This document shows, one piece after another, positions 10,765 to 20,392 of a stretch of DNA of 64,000 bases. Numbering within the stretch: position 1 is the stretch's first letter; every line of letters starts with the position of its first letter. This DNA comes from Promethearchaeota archaeon (GTDB taxonomy: Archaea; Asgardarchaeota; Lokiarchaeia; Sigyniarchaeales; SOKP01), in NCBI GenBank assembly GCA_019058295.1, contig JAHPZI010000022.1, positions 216,816 through 280,815 on the forward strand. The letters run 5' to 3'. A program made the position numbers and the translations under genes. Below the pieces are notes generated by a model that saw only the letters and a list, made by a program, of their open reading frames with translations, was not told where the DNA came from and did no database searches.

Positions 10765-11793
10765 ATGGTTAAATTAAAATCTGAGGTTAACGAGATTGAA
10801 GATGTTATTAGATTTAAGATTGATTTTCCCCCTTTTGATGGCCTGCGGTTTGTTTGCGTTTATTTATTAAAAGCCGACGATATCTATATACTCATTGATG
10901 CGGGATTACATTTTCGAGACTGGAAGAATTTATTTTTTTCAAGTCTCAAAAACTTAAATATAGACATAAAAGATGTAGAGTATTGTATTGTCACACATGA
11001 CCATCTAGACCATTTAGGCTTGATAAAAGACTTAAAACGTAAGAATCCTGATCTCCAACTATTAATGCACGAAATTACTCACGAGATAATTGAATGGGGA
11101 ACGAATCCTAATAAATCTAAAGAATTAGAGAATGAAGCAAGGGAACTTGCGAAAAGAATGATAAAATATGGTATTTCTGAAAAACAAGGAGAGAGAATTG
11201 TTCAAGTTCTTACAGCTATGCCAAAATTGGCAATATATCAAAAACCCGATAAACTTTTAGTGGATAACGAAGAAATTATCATTGGCTCACATAAATTAAA
11301 GATTATATGGACACCTGGTCATGCCGTAGGGCATATCTGCGTATTTGACACTGATAAACACTATTTATTTTCAGGAGATCATATTCTTTCTGAAATAACA
11401 CCCCATATAGGAAGTTTTATTATGACTCCAACGCTTAAAAAGAAATACGATTTCAATAATATTTTGGACCACTATTTAAGATCTTTAGAAAAAATTTACA
11501 ATTTAAATCCAAAAATAATTTTTCCGGCTCATCAAGATATTATTTACAATCCATCCGAACGGATATTAGAAATTAAAGAACATCATAAAAATAGACTTAA
11601 GGAAATTTCAAATATAATAAAAGGTAACCCACTAACCCCAGTAAAGATTGCGGAAATTCATTTTGGAGATAATTTAACCGAGATAAACTCTTTTTTGGCA
11701 TTAAGTGAAGTGCTTAGTCATTTAATCTATTTAGAAGAACAAAATAAAATAACCAGAATTGAAAAAAATGGAAAATTCTTTTTTTCCAGCTGA
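10765..11793 (+). CDS. Metallo-beta-lactamase-fold hydrolase
   Basis: This 342-residue protein carries the metal-binding motif THDHLDHLG (residues about 76-84), then TPGHAVGHICVFD and SGDHIL, and ends its fold with FPAHQD. These are the expected zinc or iron ligands of a glyoxalase II-like hydrolase. The region after about residue 270 is helical and resembles the C-terminal extension of MBL hydrolases often annotated as acting on thioesters. The gene is alone, with a 213-base leader upstream. The substrate is unknown; thioester hydrolysis is a guess from the surrounding acyl-CoA genes. Confidence 0.82.
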   Translation: MVKLKSEVNEIEDVIRFKIDFPPFDGLRFVCVYLLKADDIYILIDAGLHFRDWKNLFFSSLKNLNIDIKDVEYCIVTHDHLDHLGLIKDLKRKNPDLQLLMHEITHEIIEWGTNPNKSKELENEARELAKRMIKYGISEKQGERIVQVLTAMPKLAIYQKPDKLLVDNEEIIIGSHKLKIIWTPGHAVGHICVFDTDKHYLFSGDHILSEITPHIGSFIMTPTLKKKYDFNNILDHYLRSLEKIYNLNPKIIFPAHQDIIYNPSERILEIKEHHKNRLKEISNIIKGNPLTPVKIAEIHFGDNLTEINSFLALSEVLSHLIYLEEQNKITRIEKNGKFFFSS

Positions 11794-11851
11794 AAGATGG
11801 TTAGATAAAAAATAAAGAGTTTAATAATAAAAATAATTCAATTGAATTATA

Positions 11852-13225
11852 ATGCTAAAAATTGCTTTTATAGGTGCGGGATCATTTGTTTTTGGAGAAA
11901 CTGTTCTAACAGATATTCTCACCTTTCCTTCATTAATAGAAGATACTACTATTTGTCTTGAAGATATTGATGCACATTATTTAGATTTAATGTATAGATA
12001 TATGTTAAAGTTGAAAGAGAATTATCCAGAAAAATTTGAAGGAGTTAACTTTGAGAAAACATCAAATCAACGCAAAGCTATTGAAGATGCTAAATATATC
12101 GTAAACGCGATTCATGTAGGTGGATATGAGGCATATAAAATTGATATGGATATTCCTTTTAAGTATAATGTGACTCAATGTGTTGGAGATTCATTAGGAC
12201 CTGGAGGCGTTTTCCGTTTCCTTCGAAATTCTTACGTAATGAAATCCATTTTAAAAGATATTGAAGAAGTAGGTTATAACAGTGGAAGTGATACGGATAA
12301 GCCGTTACTTCTAAATTATACAAATCCAATGGCAATGGTAACTTGGTATTGCAATAGAATTCTGCCTGATTCTACGGTTGGTCTTTGTCATGGTGTGTAT
12401 GGTACTGCCATTGGACTTAGGCATGCTTTAGGGTTTAAAGAAGAAAACTTTTCATATTTATGCGCAGGAATAAACCATATGGCCTGGTTTCTTAAATTAT
12501 TTTACAGGGAAGATAAAGCTTTCCCATGGAAAAATGCGTATCCACTTTTACATAAAAAATTGGAAGAAGATCCTACGTTCGAAGAAATGGAACGATTAAG
12601 AGTTGATATGATGAGGGCTACGGGCTATTTTATGACGGAGTCATCTGGACATTTAAGTGAATATCTTCCCTACTATAGGAAACGAGAAGATTTATTAGAA
12701 AAATACAAGGGTACTATGCTTTTTGCTAATTTAGAACATAATTTCAATTATTTGATGAGTAAAAAAAATTCTGAGAGTGTAGACAAGAGAATTGCCCGAA
12801 AATTGAAACGAAAAAAGCTTAAACTTAAAAAAACACATTCAGGGGAATATGCATCGTACATTATGAATGCTATTGAAACCAATAAACCATTCATGTTTAA
12901 TGGGAATGTAATAAATAAACAGGGAGGATTAATCACCAATTTACCAAAAGATTGTTGCGTAGAAGTACCAGTCGCAGCTGATAGTCAGGGATTGCATCCT
13001 CAAGGTGGCATTGAATTACCCACAGTTTGTCAAGCACTATGTATTTCAAATATAATGGTCCAAAAAGCCGCGGTTGAGGGAGCACTTGAATTAGACAAAG
13101 AGAAGATATATCACGCGGTTTTATTAGATCCAAATACCGCTAGCGTTTGTTCACCTAGAGAAGTTCGAGACATGGTCGAGGAGATGTTTGAAGCAGAGAG
13201 TAATTGGCTACCTCAATTTAAATAA
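11852..13225 (+). CDS. GH4-family glycosidase (NAD and metal dependent)
   Basis: This 457-residue member of glycoside hydrolase family 4 cleaves glycosides through an NAD-linked oxidation-elimination mechanism and not by acid-base hydrolysis. The N-terminal dinucleotide motif is KIAFIGAGSFVF. The metal and active-site segments are GLCHGVYG (Cys near 178) and GINHMAWF (about 206-213), followed by VEVPVAADSQGLHPQ. The segment CVGDSLGPGGVFR near residue 110 also matches the family. GH4 includes alpha-glucosidases, alpha-galactosidases and alpha-galacturonidases, and I cannot choose among them. It is cytoplasmic, with no signal peptide. It stands alone among acyl-CoA genes. Confidence 0.88.
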   Translation: MLKIAFIGAGSFVFGETVLTDILTFPSLIEDTTICLEDIDAHYLDLMYRYMLKLKENYPEKFEGVNFEKTSNQRKAIEDAKYIVNAIHVGGYEAYKIDMDIPFKYNVTQCVGDSLGPGGVFRFLRNSYVMKSILKDIEEVGYNSGSDTDKPLLLNYTNPMAMVTWYCNRILPDSTVGLCHGVYGTAIGLRHALGFKEENFSYLCAGINHMAWFLKLFYREDKAFPWKNAYPLLHKKLEEDPTFEEMERLRVDMMRATGYFMTESSGHLSEYLPYYRKREDLLEKYKGTMLFANLEHNFNYLMSKKNSESVDKRIARKLKRKKLKLKKTHSGEYASYIMNAIETNKPFMFNGNVINKQGGLITNLPKDCCVEVPVAADSQGLHPQGGIELPTVCQALCISNIMVQKAAVEGALELDKEKIYHAVLLDPNTASVCSPREVRDMVEEMFEAESNWLPQFK

Positions 13226-13284
13226 ATCATTTATTTTTTCCATCTATATAAATTATTAAATAAATAAGAGTAAGAAAAAGGACA

Positions 13285-15012
13285 ATGAAACAAAAGACCT
13301 ATCCTGAATATAGTATTCATTATCCCCTACTTCTCACGACTTTTATGAAAAACCCTGTAAGGATCTATCCAGATGAGATAGGGGTTGTGTACAGAAACCA
13401 TATTACTGGTGAATACCAACGCTTTACCTGGCTTGAATGGTATAAGCGTACCTGTCGTCTGGCAAATACATTGAGCTCTCTCGGTGTGAAACCCGGAAAG
13501 CCAGGTGACCCAGGTGATAGAATTGCTACTATGGCTCTTAATACGCACAGACACTTAGAACTTTACTATGCCGTACCTTGTAGTGGAGCAGTACTCCATC
13601 CAATAAATATAAGGCTTGCTCAGGATCACATTATATACACCATTAATCATGCTGAAGATAAAATTCTATTTTTTGATGATTTATTTTTATCTTTGGTTGA
13701 AGCGATTTATGACAAGATAAAAGACACTATAGAGAAATTCGTGTATATGTCGGATAAACCAGGATTACCCGATACAAAAATAAAAAATCTTTATGAATAT
13801 GAAGTGCTGCTTGAGCAGGAATCTGATAAATTTCAATGGCCGTATTTAAGTGAGGATAACTATGCCACTCTTTGTTATACTACCGGCACTACAGGGCTCC
13901 CCAAGGGAGCGATGTTCACTCACAGAGCGCTTTATCTTCAAACTTTGCATCTAATAGCCCATACCAGTTTTATTAATGATCCCTCCTATGTACATCTTGG
14001 CGAGAATATCGTGGACTTGATGATAACCCCATTATATCATGTCCACGCCTGGTGTGCGCCTTTCATCTATAGTTTTTTGTCTGCTAAATTGGTTTTACCT
14101 GGTACATTCACGGTTGATGGATTCTGCGAGCTAGTTAAGACTGAGAGAGTAACAACTACAGCTGTAGTTCCAACAATTCTGGCTTTACTTATTGAGTATA
14201 AAGATTTGAATAAGTATGATCTTAGTAGCCTTAAATATGTTAGAGTGGGCGGTGGAGCTCTACCGTTGGGGTTAAAAGCTAAAGTTGAGGAGAAAATTCC
14301 AGGATTTTCGGCAACATCGGGATATGGAATGACAGAGACAGCACCCACTACCGTAAGGAGTTTCGTCAAGAAATATATGAGGGATTGGCCAAAACAAAAA
14401 CTGGATAAAGTAAGGGTTAAGACAGGGCTTCCTGTTTCCGGAATTGAGGTTGAGGTTGTTGCCGAAAATGGAAAGCCCATCCCGCATGATAATAAAACTC
14501 TTGGTGAGATTGTTATTCGTGGTCCCTGGGTAATAGAAAAATACTACAAGAATCCAGAAAAAACCGCTGAAGTATGGTATGATGGATGGTTTCATACAGG
14601 AGATTTAGCCAAGGTTGATGAGGAGGATTTCATAATTATCGCTGATAGGATGTCAGATGTTATTAGAAGCGGTTCTGAAATGGTTCCAACAGTGCTTCTT
14701 GAAAATCTTGCCAATATGGCTGATTTTATCCTTGAAGCTACAGTTGTGGGTGTCCCTGATGAAGTATGGGGTCAGAAGCCACTTGCAATTATAAAGCTTG
14801 TGCCTAATTCCAATAAAACGGAAAGTGATTTTATCGAATTCCTCAAGAGCGAAGGCGTGGATAAAGGTAAGATAACCAATTGGATGCTTCCTAAATTGGT
14901 GGCAATTGTTGATGAGGTTCCAAAGACTAGTGTTGGAAAGTATAATAAAAGAGAAATCAGGAAGAATCTGGAAAAATATCTGAACTTAGCTAAAGATATG
15001 AAACAAAATTAA
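13285..15012 (+). CDS. Long/medium-chain acyl-CoA ligase-like enzyme
   Basis: This 575-residue ANL enzyme keeps the core motif YTTGTTGLPKGAMFTH (about 197-212), the A5 motif GYGMTETAP, GDLAKVDEEDF (about 438-448) and a normal A10 motif PKTSVGKYNK with the catalytic Lys near 552. The A8 loop is unusual: it reads DRMSDVIRSGSEMVP where DR-KD-I--GGE is expected. The overall pattern fits fatty-acid CoA ligases. It is followed after 59 bases by a CMD-family gene. The start at 13285 has an AAAAAGGA stretch just upstream. The base composition is slightly less AT-rich than its neighbours. Confidence 0.88.
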   Translation: MKQKTYPEYSIHYPLLLTTFMKNPVRIYPDEIGVVYRNHITGEYQRFTWLEWYKRTCRLANTLSSLGVKPGKPGDPGDRIATMALNTHRHLELYYAVPCSGAVLHPINIRLAQDHIIYTINHAEDKILFFDDLFLSLVEAIYDKIKDTIEKFVYMSDKPGLPDTKIKNLYEYEVLLEQESDKFQWPYLSEDNYATLCYTTGTTGLPKGAMFTHRALYLQTLHLIAHTSFINDPSYVHLGENIVDLMITPLYHVHAWCAPFIYSFLSAKLVLPGTFTVDGFCELVKTERVTTTAVVPTILALLIEYKDLNKYDLSSLKYVRVGGGALPLGLKAKVEEKIPGFSATSGYGMTETAPTTVRSFVKKYMRDWPKQKLDKVRVKTGLPVSGIEVEVVAENGKPIPHDNKTLGEIVIRGPWVIEKYYKNPEKTAEVWYDGWFHTGDLAKVDEEDFIIIADRMSDVIRSGSEMVPTVLLENLANMADFILEATVVGVPDEVWGQKPLAIIKLVPNSNKTESDFIEFLKSEGVDKGKITNWMLPKLVAIVDEVPKTSVGKYNKREIRKNLEKYLNLAKDMKQN

Positions 15013-15071
15013 ACAAATTTTTTTATGAATTCTTTAATTATTAAGAAGAATACAGATTCAATAATTAAAAG

Positions 15072-15716
15072 GTGTTATATTCTATTACTGAGAAAAAAAA
15101 TAATCAACTAGAAAGAAAAATCGGTTCACAAGAGCCAATTCGACTTTCCGAACCTCGTGTCCCTCCTCAGGACGAATCAGAATGGGATGAAGATGCGAAA
15201 ATATTATTAGGACGTTGGCGTGAAATTAACAAAAGGCCAACCCTAAACATAAATGCAACACTCGCAAGACACTCGAAGCTGCTCAAGCGTTGGAGTGTAT
15301 TTTCGAATCACGTACTGTTTAAATCTTCCCTCCCTATACGCGATCGAGAGATACTAATTCTTCGAATCGGTTGGCTCTGCCGTGCAAAATATGAATGGGG
15401 TCAGCATGTTATAATTGGAAAGATAGCTGGTCTTAAAAATGATGAAATCAAGCGGATCCAAGAAGGTCCAGATGCTACAGGTTGGGATAGCTTCGATGCT
15501 ACTTTACTTCGTGCAGTAGATGAACTCTATATCGACGCCTTTATTAGCGATGCTACTTGGGGAAAACTCACTGAGCACTACAATACAAAACAGATAATGG
15601 ACCTTATTTTCACTGTTGGGCAATATAATTTAGTTTCAATGACTCTTAACACCTTGGGCGTCCAACTTGAAAAAGAATTAGAAGAAAAATTAAAAAAATT
15701 AAACTTAAACATATAG
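15072..15716 (+). CDS. Carboxymuconolactone decarboxylase (CMD/AhpD-like) family protein
   Basis: This 214-residue all-helical protein matches the CMD-like pattern: RWREINKRPTLNINATLARHSKLLKRW, then LPIRDREILILRIGWLCRAKYEWGQHV, and LYIDAFISDATWGKLTEHY. Such proteins often accompany fatty-acid or aromatic degradation genes. The second Cys of the AhpD CxxC redox pair is missing, and the single Cys in GWLCRAKYEW fits the non-peroxidatic branch. The start is taken as GTG with an AAAAGG stretch touching it, which is too close for a classic ribosome binding site, so the true start may be slightly downstream. It is probably co-transcribed with the preceding ligase. Confidence 0.75.
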   Translation: MLYSITEKKNNQLERKIGSQEPIRLSEPRVPPQDESEWDEDAKILLGRWREINKRPTLNINATLARHSKLLKRWSVFSNHVLFKSSLPIRDREILILRIGWLCRAKYEWGQHVIIGKIAGLKNDEIKRIQEGPDATGWDSFDATLLRAVDELYIDAFISDATWGKLTEHYNTKQIMDLIFTVGQYNLVSMTLNTLGVQLEKELEEKLKKLNLNI

Positions 15717-15741
15717 AGAGAGAAAAAGAAAAAGATAGTGT

Positions 15742-16923
15742 TTATTTTTTCATCTTAACAAATTTACCAGTTCTCATTAGTTCACAAGGTCTTAGATATT
15801 CTCTTCCAGATTTCTCAACAAACTCATCTAATTTCTTAGTGTATTTTTCCCAGTTATTCTTTCCTGCTCCAAAAGGACCTGGTGTATTCATTCCAGCCAT
15901 ATTTGCATCATCAATGACTTTCCAGCCAGTTACCACTCCTTCCTCGATTAATCTACAGCCTTCATTTAAACGTATAGCCATAATAAGTTCTAAATCCAGC
16001 AATCCTGCCTTTTTGGACATATCTGGTTCTGGTCTACCTTTTGACCAATCATAATATCCTTGACCTGTTTTTCGGCCTAATTTCCCTTCTTTTATCATCA
16101 TAGTAGTAACTTTTCCTGGTTTGAAGTCAGGGTGCAAAGTTTCAGCATAGTAATTGGCAGCATGATAGGAAGTATCAAGTCCAACATAATCTGCTAATAC
16201 ATATGGCGGCATAGGCATTATTCCTCCAGTATCTGCGTCGATTTGTTCCCAAGGAATTCCTTTTTCATATGCATAATCAGTAATATAACTCCTATAAATT
16301 CCCACGGGAGCATTTAATCGATTTACTATGAATCCTGGGCGATCTTTTAACACTTTAGCAACAAATCTTTTTCCTTTAAGACATGGTAAACTTTCACTTA
16401 CTTTCACTCCAATTTCCATGGCTTCATCAGAGGTTTTTTCGCCAGCTATTACTTCAATTAATCTCATTAAGATGGGGGGATTAAAAAAGTGCATACCGAT
16501 TACCTTATCTGCTCTATTGGTGGCAGTGGCTATATCAGTAATCGACATAGTAGAAGTATTTGTTGCTAAAATACAATGAGGAGGAGCGTTAACGTCGCAA
16601 GTTTTAAAGACATCTTTTTTAATATCCATTCTTTCTACAACTGCTTCTAAAACAAAATCAGCGTCTTTTACGGCAGAAGTTAAATCTAAATTCGTCTTTA
16701 ATCGTCCCATAACATCGGATGCTGACACCCCCTCGCCTAACCTACCTTTAGCTTCGAGCTTTTTTAAACCTTCATCAATCTTAGCAACTCCATTGTTTAT
16801 AAATTCGTCTTTAATATCAACTAAAGTAACTTTGTATCCAGTCATCAATGCAATTTGAGCAACGTTATGGCCCATCAAACCAGCACCAATTACAACTATA
16901 TTTTTAACATTTTCAACGACCAT
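15742..16923 (-). CDS. 3-hydroxyacyl-CoA dehydrogenase
   Basis: This 393-residue NAD-dependent enzyme oxidises L-3-hydroxyacyl-CoA or reduces the keto form. The Rossmann motif VIGAGLMGHNVAQIA (about 11-25) is followed by catalytic segments TNTSTMSI, GMHFFNPPILMRLIEVI with the active-site His, and PGFIVNRLNAP. It is longer than the 280-290 residue single-domain enzymes and has a second C-terminal helical segment (LDLELIMAIRLNEGCRLIEEGV), as in two-domain archaeal versions. It is encoded convergently to the CMD-family gene and supplies the third step of the beta-oxidation set seen in the window. Confidence 0.93.
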   Translation of the reverse strand: MVVENVKNIVVIGAGLMGHNVAQIALMTGYKVTLVDIKDEFINNGVAKIDEGLKKLEAKGRLGEGVSASDVMGRLKTNLDLTSAVKDADFVLEAVVERMDIKKDVFKTCDVNAPPHCILATNTSTMSITDIATATNRADKVIGMHFFNPPILMRLIEVIAGEKTSDEAMEIGVKVSESLPCLKGKRFVAKVLKDRPGFIVNRLNAPVGIYRSYITDYAYEKGIPWEQIDADTGGIMPMPPYVLADYVGLDTSYHAANYYAETLHPDFKPGKVTTMMIKEGKLGRKTGQGYYDWSKGRPEPDMSKKAGLLDLELIMAIRLNEGCRLIEEGVVTGWKVIDDANMAGMNTPGPFGAGKNNWEKYTKKLDEFVEKSGREYLRPCELMRTGKFVKMKK

Positions 16924-17050
16924 TTTTTTTCCTCTTTAAAAATTGATTTCAAGTTTTTTAGTATGATTATGATTTTTTAAATAAAAATAATTTGAATCTA
17001 TTTTTAATTTCTTTTCAACAAAAAAAGAGAAAAAATGAATAGATTATTTC

Positions 17051-17962
17051 TTATTCCTTTTGCTCAGCAGCCATAGGATTCTTATCCATACAAGGAACTC
17101 CGAATTGGCAAAAGGCACAGCCAACTGGGGGTGGTTGTTCATGCCATTCACCATTTATATATCGAAAATGAGGTTTTAAAATATCTCCTATGCGTTTTAT
17201 CATTTTTCTTTCTATTTTCTCACCATAAGCCCAACATTTGTTTTTATTATGACCATTTATATCAATAGCATTTGCGGGACAATTCTTTTCACATTGTCGA
17301 CAAGTTCCTTTAGCATAATATAGGCAATTTGCATGAATATTGTCACTCTTTCTTGGAGTTATTTGAAGAGGTGCATTAGTAACAACAGAAGCTAATCTTA
17401 AATTACATCCGACCTCTGTGATTAAAGCTTCAGTGAGACTAAAAGTACCCAGACCAGCAGCGTAGGCAATATGTCGTTCGGACCAATTGGAGTAAAAACT
17501 GCCTTTTGTATATATACTAAAAACCTCACTAATCATAGCCGCCACTGCATTATAACCATGATCTTTAAAAAAATTAATCGATTGTCTACAAGTTTCTTTT
17601 TTAAATTCATTAGCATAGTTTCGACCAAGGGAATAAATATCAGCCGGTAATTTAACACGCGGAAATTCAATAAAGTCCTTGCTTTCTTCACGAATTCTAT
17701 CAACATATGGAAATACGATCGAAAGAATGCGTAATTTAGAAGGGGACTCATCATCTTGTCCACATGCTCTCCAAAGTTCAACCGGAGTAAAATGTTCAGG
17801 ACCCACAACCTCTTTAAGTTTTTCAAAGATTGGATCATCTCCTTTAGAAACTCCAATTAATGGAGTAGAAAATATTCTCCCGCCTCCATAGTTTTCATGA
17901 AGGCGGTTAAGCTCATTAGTAGAAAATAATTCTTTTAGAAATTGTTGAACTTTTTCGTTCAT
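17051..17962 (-). CDS. QueG-like 4Fe-4S protein
   Basis: This 303-residue protein resembles the iron-sulfur core shared by epoxyqueuosine reductase QueG and reductive dehalogenases. The cluster segment CLYYAKGTCRQCEKNC is near residues 211-226, followed by a lone Cys in NKCWAYGEK, and the terminal CAFCQFGVPC is near 280-290. The upstream part contains SERHIAYAAGLGTFSLTEALIT, which matches the QueG-type core (AAGLGxxG). The HEAT-repeat tail of bacterial QueG is absent. I see no signal peptide, so it is cytoplasmic. A role in queuosine synthesis is not supported by neighbours, and the electron-transfer partner is unknown. Confidence 0.75.
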   Translation of the reverse strand: MNEKVQQFLKELFSTNELNRLHENYGGGRIFSTPLIGVSKGDDPIFEKLKEVVGPEHFTPVELWRACGQDDESPSKLRILSIVFPYVDRIREESKDFIEFPRVKLPADIYSLGRNYANEFKKETCRQSINFFKDHGYNAVAAMISEVFSIYTKGSFYSNWSERHIAYAAGLGTFSLTEALITEVGCNLRLASVVTNAPLQITPRKSDNIHANCLYYAKGTCRQCEKNCPANAIDINGHNKNKCWAYGEKIERKMIKRIGDILKPHFRYINGEWHEQPPPVGCAFCQFGVPCMDKNPMAAEQKE

Positions 17963-18074
17963 TTCAAATCACTCGATTGTCAAACAATAATAAAAAAAAA
18001 TAAAATCTTATAAAAAATTAAAAATTTCTAATTGTATTAATGTTTTAATTCATTTAAACTAACGGAATGTAAAA

Positions 18075-19313
18075 ATGGCAAATAGACCAGAGCCTAATAA
18101 CAGTAAAAAGATAAGTCCTATGAATGCACTTTCCACAATGGAAGTAAAATTCAATGATCCCTTAAAAGATGTTCACACCGCCAATCTTCTTATATCTGGT
18201 TGTGGATGGGTAGATACTACGGACGGCGTCGTATTGATTGATACATTACTCAGTGTGGGTGCAGGTAAGAGGGTATTTGAAAGAATCCAAGGTAAGATTA
18301 AATATATTATTTACACTCATGGGCATATGGATCATGTGGGTGGAGCTGAGGCTTTTTTAGCTGATGATCCAGAGATTATCGCCAGTAAATTTCTTCCAGA
18401 TAGATTTGACAATTACCAAATGTTAGCACCACATAGAGCCCGAATAGCCGCTCAACAATTTAATATACCTGAATTTATGGGTAAAGTCAAATACACTTAT
18501 CCAACTAAAACATTCTTAGGTGAGATGACCATTTCTTTAGGAGACAAAACCTTCGAGCTTCACACAGCACGAGCCGAAACCGACGATGCTGTTTGGATTT
18601 ATGTACCTGAGCTCAATATAGCATTCATTGGTGACTTAATGATTGGTATTGGAATGTTCCCTAATATTGGAAATCCTTGGAAACCCACTCGTTTTGCCTT
18701 GGACTGGGCAAAAGCTTTAGAAGAAATTCGAGCTCTTGAACCTGAATATGTTTTTTGTAATGGAGGAGGTGTTATGTATAAAGGTAAAAAAGCTTTAAAA
18801 GCATTGAACGATAATATTGAAGTCATCAGAGCATTACATGATCAAGTCGTCGATTTTATTAATCAAGATATGCATATTTCGGAAATGATCCATGCTGTTA
18901 AAGTCCCAAATCATCTCAAAAAAAGCCCTTATCTTAAGCCTTTATATTCTAGACCTGAATTTTTCGTATATAACGTTTACCGATGGTATCATGGCTATTT
19001 TGATCATAATCCTGCCAACCTACTTCCCAGACCAGAGAAAGAAGTCAAAAAAGAAATTTTTGGGCTTATTGGAGATTCTACTAAAATCTTGGGCAGAGCA
19101 AGAGAACTTTTAGATCAGAACCAAGCACAACTTGCCCTCCAAGTCTTAGATGTCCTAATCCAAGCTGAACCAGAAAATATTGAAGCGCGAAAACTCCGTA
19201 TGGAACTTCTCAAAGAGTTAGGCACTAATGATAAGTGCCTTATGTCCCGAAACACATGGTTCTACTTTATTAATCAAGATAAAAAATTTATTCGTTCAAA
19301 AAAAAGACATTAG
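18075..19313 (+). CDS. Alkylsulfatase-like metallo-beta-lactamase-fold hydrolase
   Basis: This 412-residue protein has an MBL domain with THGHMDHVGG near residues 82-91 and a second metal segment in FIGDLMIGIGMFPN. An alkylsulfatase dimerisation-type domain follows (about 250-345) with FFVYNVYRWYHGYFDHNPANL and RALHDQVVDFIN. A helical hairpin (LLDQNQAQLALQVLDVLIQAEPENIEA) comes after it. The SCP2-like C-terminal domain of SdsA1 is absent. Members cleave primary alkyl sulfates. Whether this one does is uncertain, since its first motif has Gly-His-Met where SdsA has Ala-His-Ala. The last 25 residues (from DKCLMSR) look unconserved and basic. No signal peptide is visible. Confidence 0.78.
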   Translation: MANRPEPNNSKKISPMNALSTMEVKFNDPLKDVHTANLLISGCGWVDTTDGVVLIDTLLSVGAGKRVFERIQGKIKYIIYTHGHMDHVGGAEAFLADDPEIIASKFLPDRFDNYQMLAPHRARIAAQQFNIPEFMGKVKYTYPTKTFLGEMTISLGDKTFELHTARAETDDAVWIYVPELNIAFIGDLMIGIGMFPNIGNPWKPTRFALDWAKALEEIRALEPEYVFCNGGGVMYKGKKALKALNDNIEVIRALHDQVVDFINQDMHISEMIHAVKVPNHLKKSPYLKPLYSRPEFFVYNVYRWYHGYFDHNPANLLPRPEKEVKKEIFGLIGDSTKILGRARELLDQNQAQLALQVLDVLIQAEPENIEARKLRMELLKELGTNDKCLMSRNTWFYFINQDKKFIRSKKRH

Positions 19314-19497
19314 ATTTATTCTATTTTTTAACAATAAATCGCTAATAATGTTATTATTTTTTATTTTTTTGCCTTGATAAAAATTCGGTTAATACTTTAT
19401 CTGATTTAAAAAAAATGATAAAGAATAAATAATGTCGTTGTCTTATGTTATTGAAAAATTTTAAAGAAGAGATAAAATAATTTAAAATTTTAGAAAA

Positions 19498-20262
19498 ATG
19501 GGATATAATAAAGAGGAGATTCGAGAAAAATTTAAAGATTTATTTGAATATTCTTTAGATTTTGTTTTTGTCCACGATTTAAAAGGAAATTTCCTCGATG
19601 CTAATGAAATAGCTTTAATGGCTCTCGGATACGAAAAAGACGAAATTCCAAATATTTCCTTTATAACTCTAATAGATGAAGAACAGATAAAAAGAGGTTT
19701 TGAAAACCTAAAAAGATTTTTGAAGGAAGGAAAACAAGGTACACAGGCAGAGTATAAGCTTAAAACAAAAGATGGGAATTTTATTTATATAGAAACTTAT
19801 GGCATTCCTTTGAGAAAAGAAGGAAAGATTTACGCTATTTTAGGTATTGGAAAAAATATTACTGAACGAAAAATAACCGAACTATATTTAAAAGAATCTG
19901 AAGAAAAATTTAGAACGCTTTATGAAAACTCTCCCTTTGCGATTCTTTTAATTGATTTAAAAGGAATAGTATTGGATTGTAATCCTATAACCATAAAAAT
20001 GTTCGGATATGACAAAAAGGAAATAGTTGGTAAAGAAATAAGAAAGCTTGAGGCAATTCGTCCAGAAGATTTACCTATTCTACTTGAGATCTTTAAAAAA
20101 TTAATTGGTGGAGAAAAGTTGCAGCGTGTAGAAATACAATTAAAAAAAAAAGATGGAAGCATAAAATGGGCCTATATACAAGCAATATTATTTGAAATTG
20201 ATGGAGAAAAATTTGTCCAAGCAATTTTGCACGAGCATGGAGAGTCTACAATAATCGGTTAA
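19498..20262 (+). CDS. Two-PAS-domain sensor protein without output domain
   Basis: This 254-residue protein contains two PAS domains. The first (about 8-125) opens with LFEYSLDFVFVHDLKGNFLDANE and closes with a PAC-type segment before NITERK. The second (about 135-250) opens with LYENSPFAILLIDLKGIVLDCNP. No histidine kinase, GGDEF or DNA-binding domain follows before the stop, and the next gene is an unrelated flavoprotein. It may be a diffusible sensor or a partner for a kinase encoded elsewhere. No heme- or flavin-specific residue can be named. The flanking gaps (184 and 130 bases) show nothing recognisable. Confidence 0.82.
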   Translation: MGYNKEEIREKFKDLFEYSLDFVFVHDLKGNFLDANEIALMALGYEKDEIPNISFITLIDEEQIKRGFENLKRFLKEGKQGTQAEYKLKTKDGNFIYIETYGIPLRKEGKIYAILGIGKNITERKITELYLKESEEKFRTLYENSPFAILLIDLKGIVLDCNPITIKMFGYDKKEIVGKEIRKLEAIRPEDLPILLEIFKKLIGGEKLQRVEIQLKKKDGSIKWAYIQAILFEIDGEKFVQAILHEHGESTIIG

Positions 20263-20392
20263 AAAAAGTCATAAATTAAAAACTTCTTGTTCTATATAAT
20301 CTAGAAAAAATTGAATGATCTAAAAACACAAAATTACTTTTTTTGCCAATTTTTTCTAAAATATATATATATCTTAAAAATGAGTAATTAAT

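Noticed and set aside
14067..14595. Two overlapping minus-strand ORFs opposite an acyl-CoA ligase
   Set aside because: The plus-strand frame has all ANL motifs; the minus-strand ORFs have none and overlap each other.
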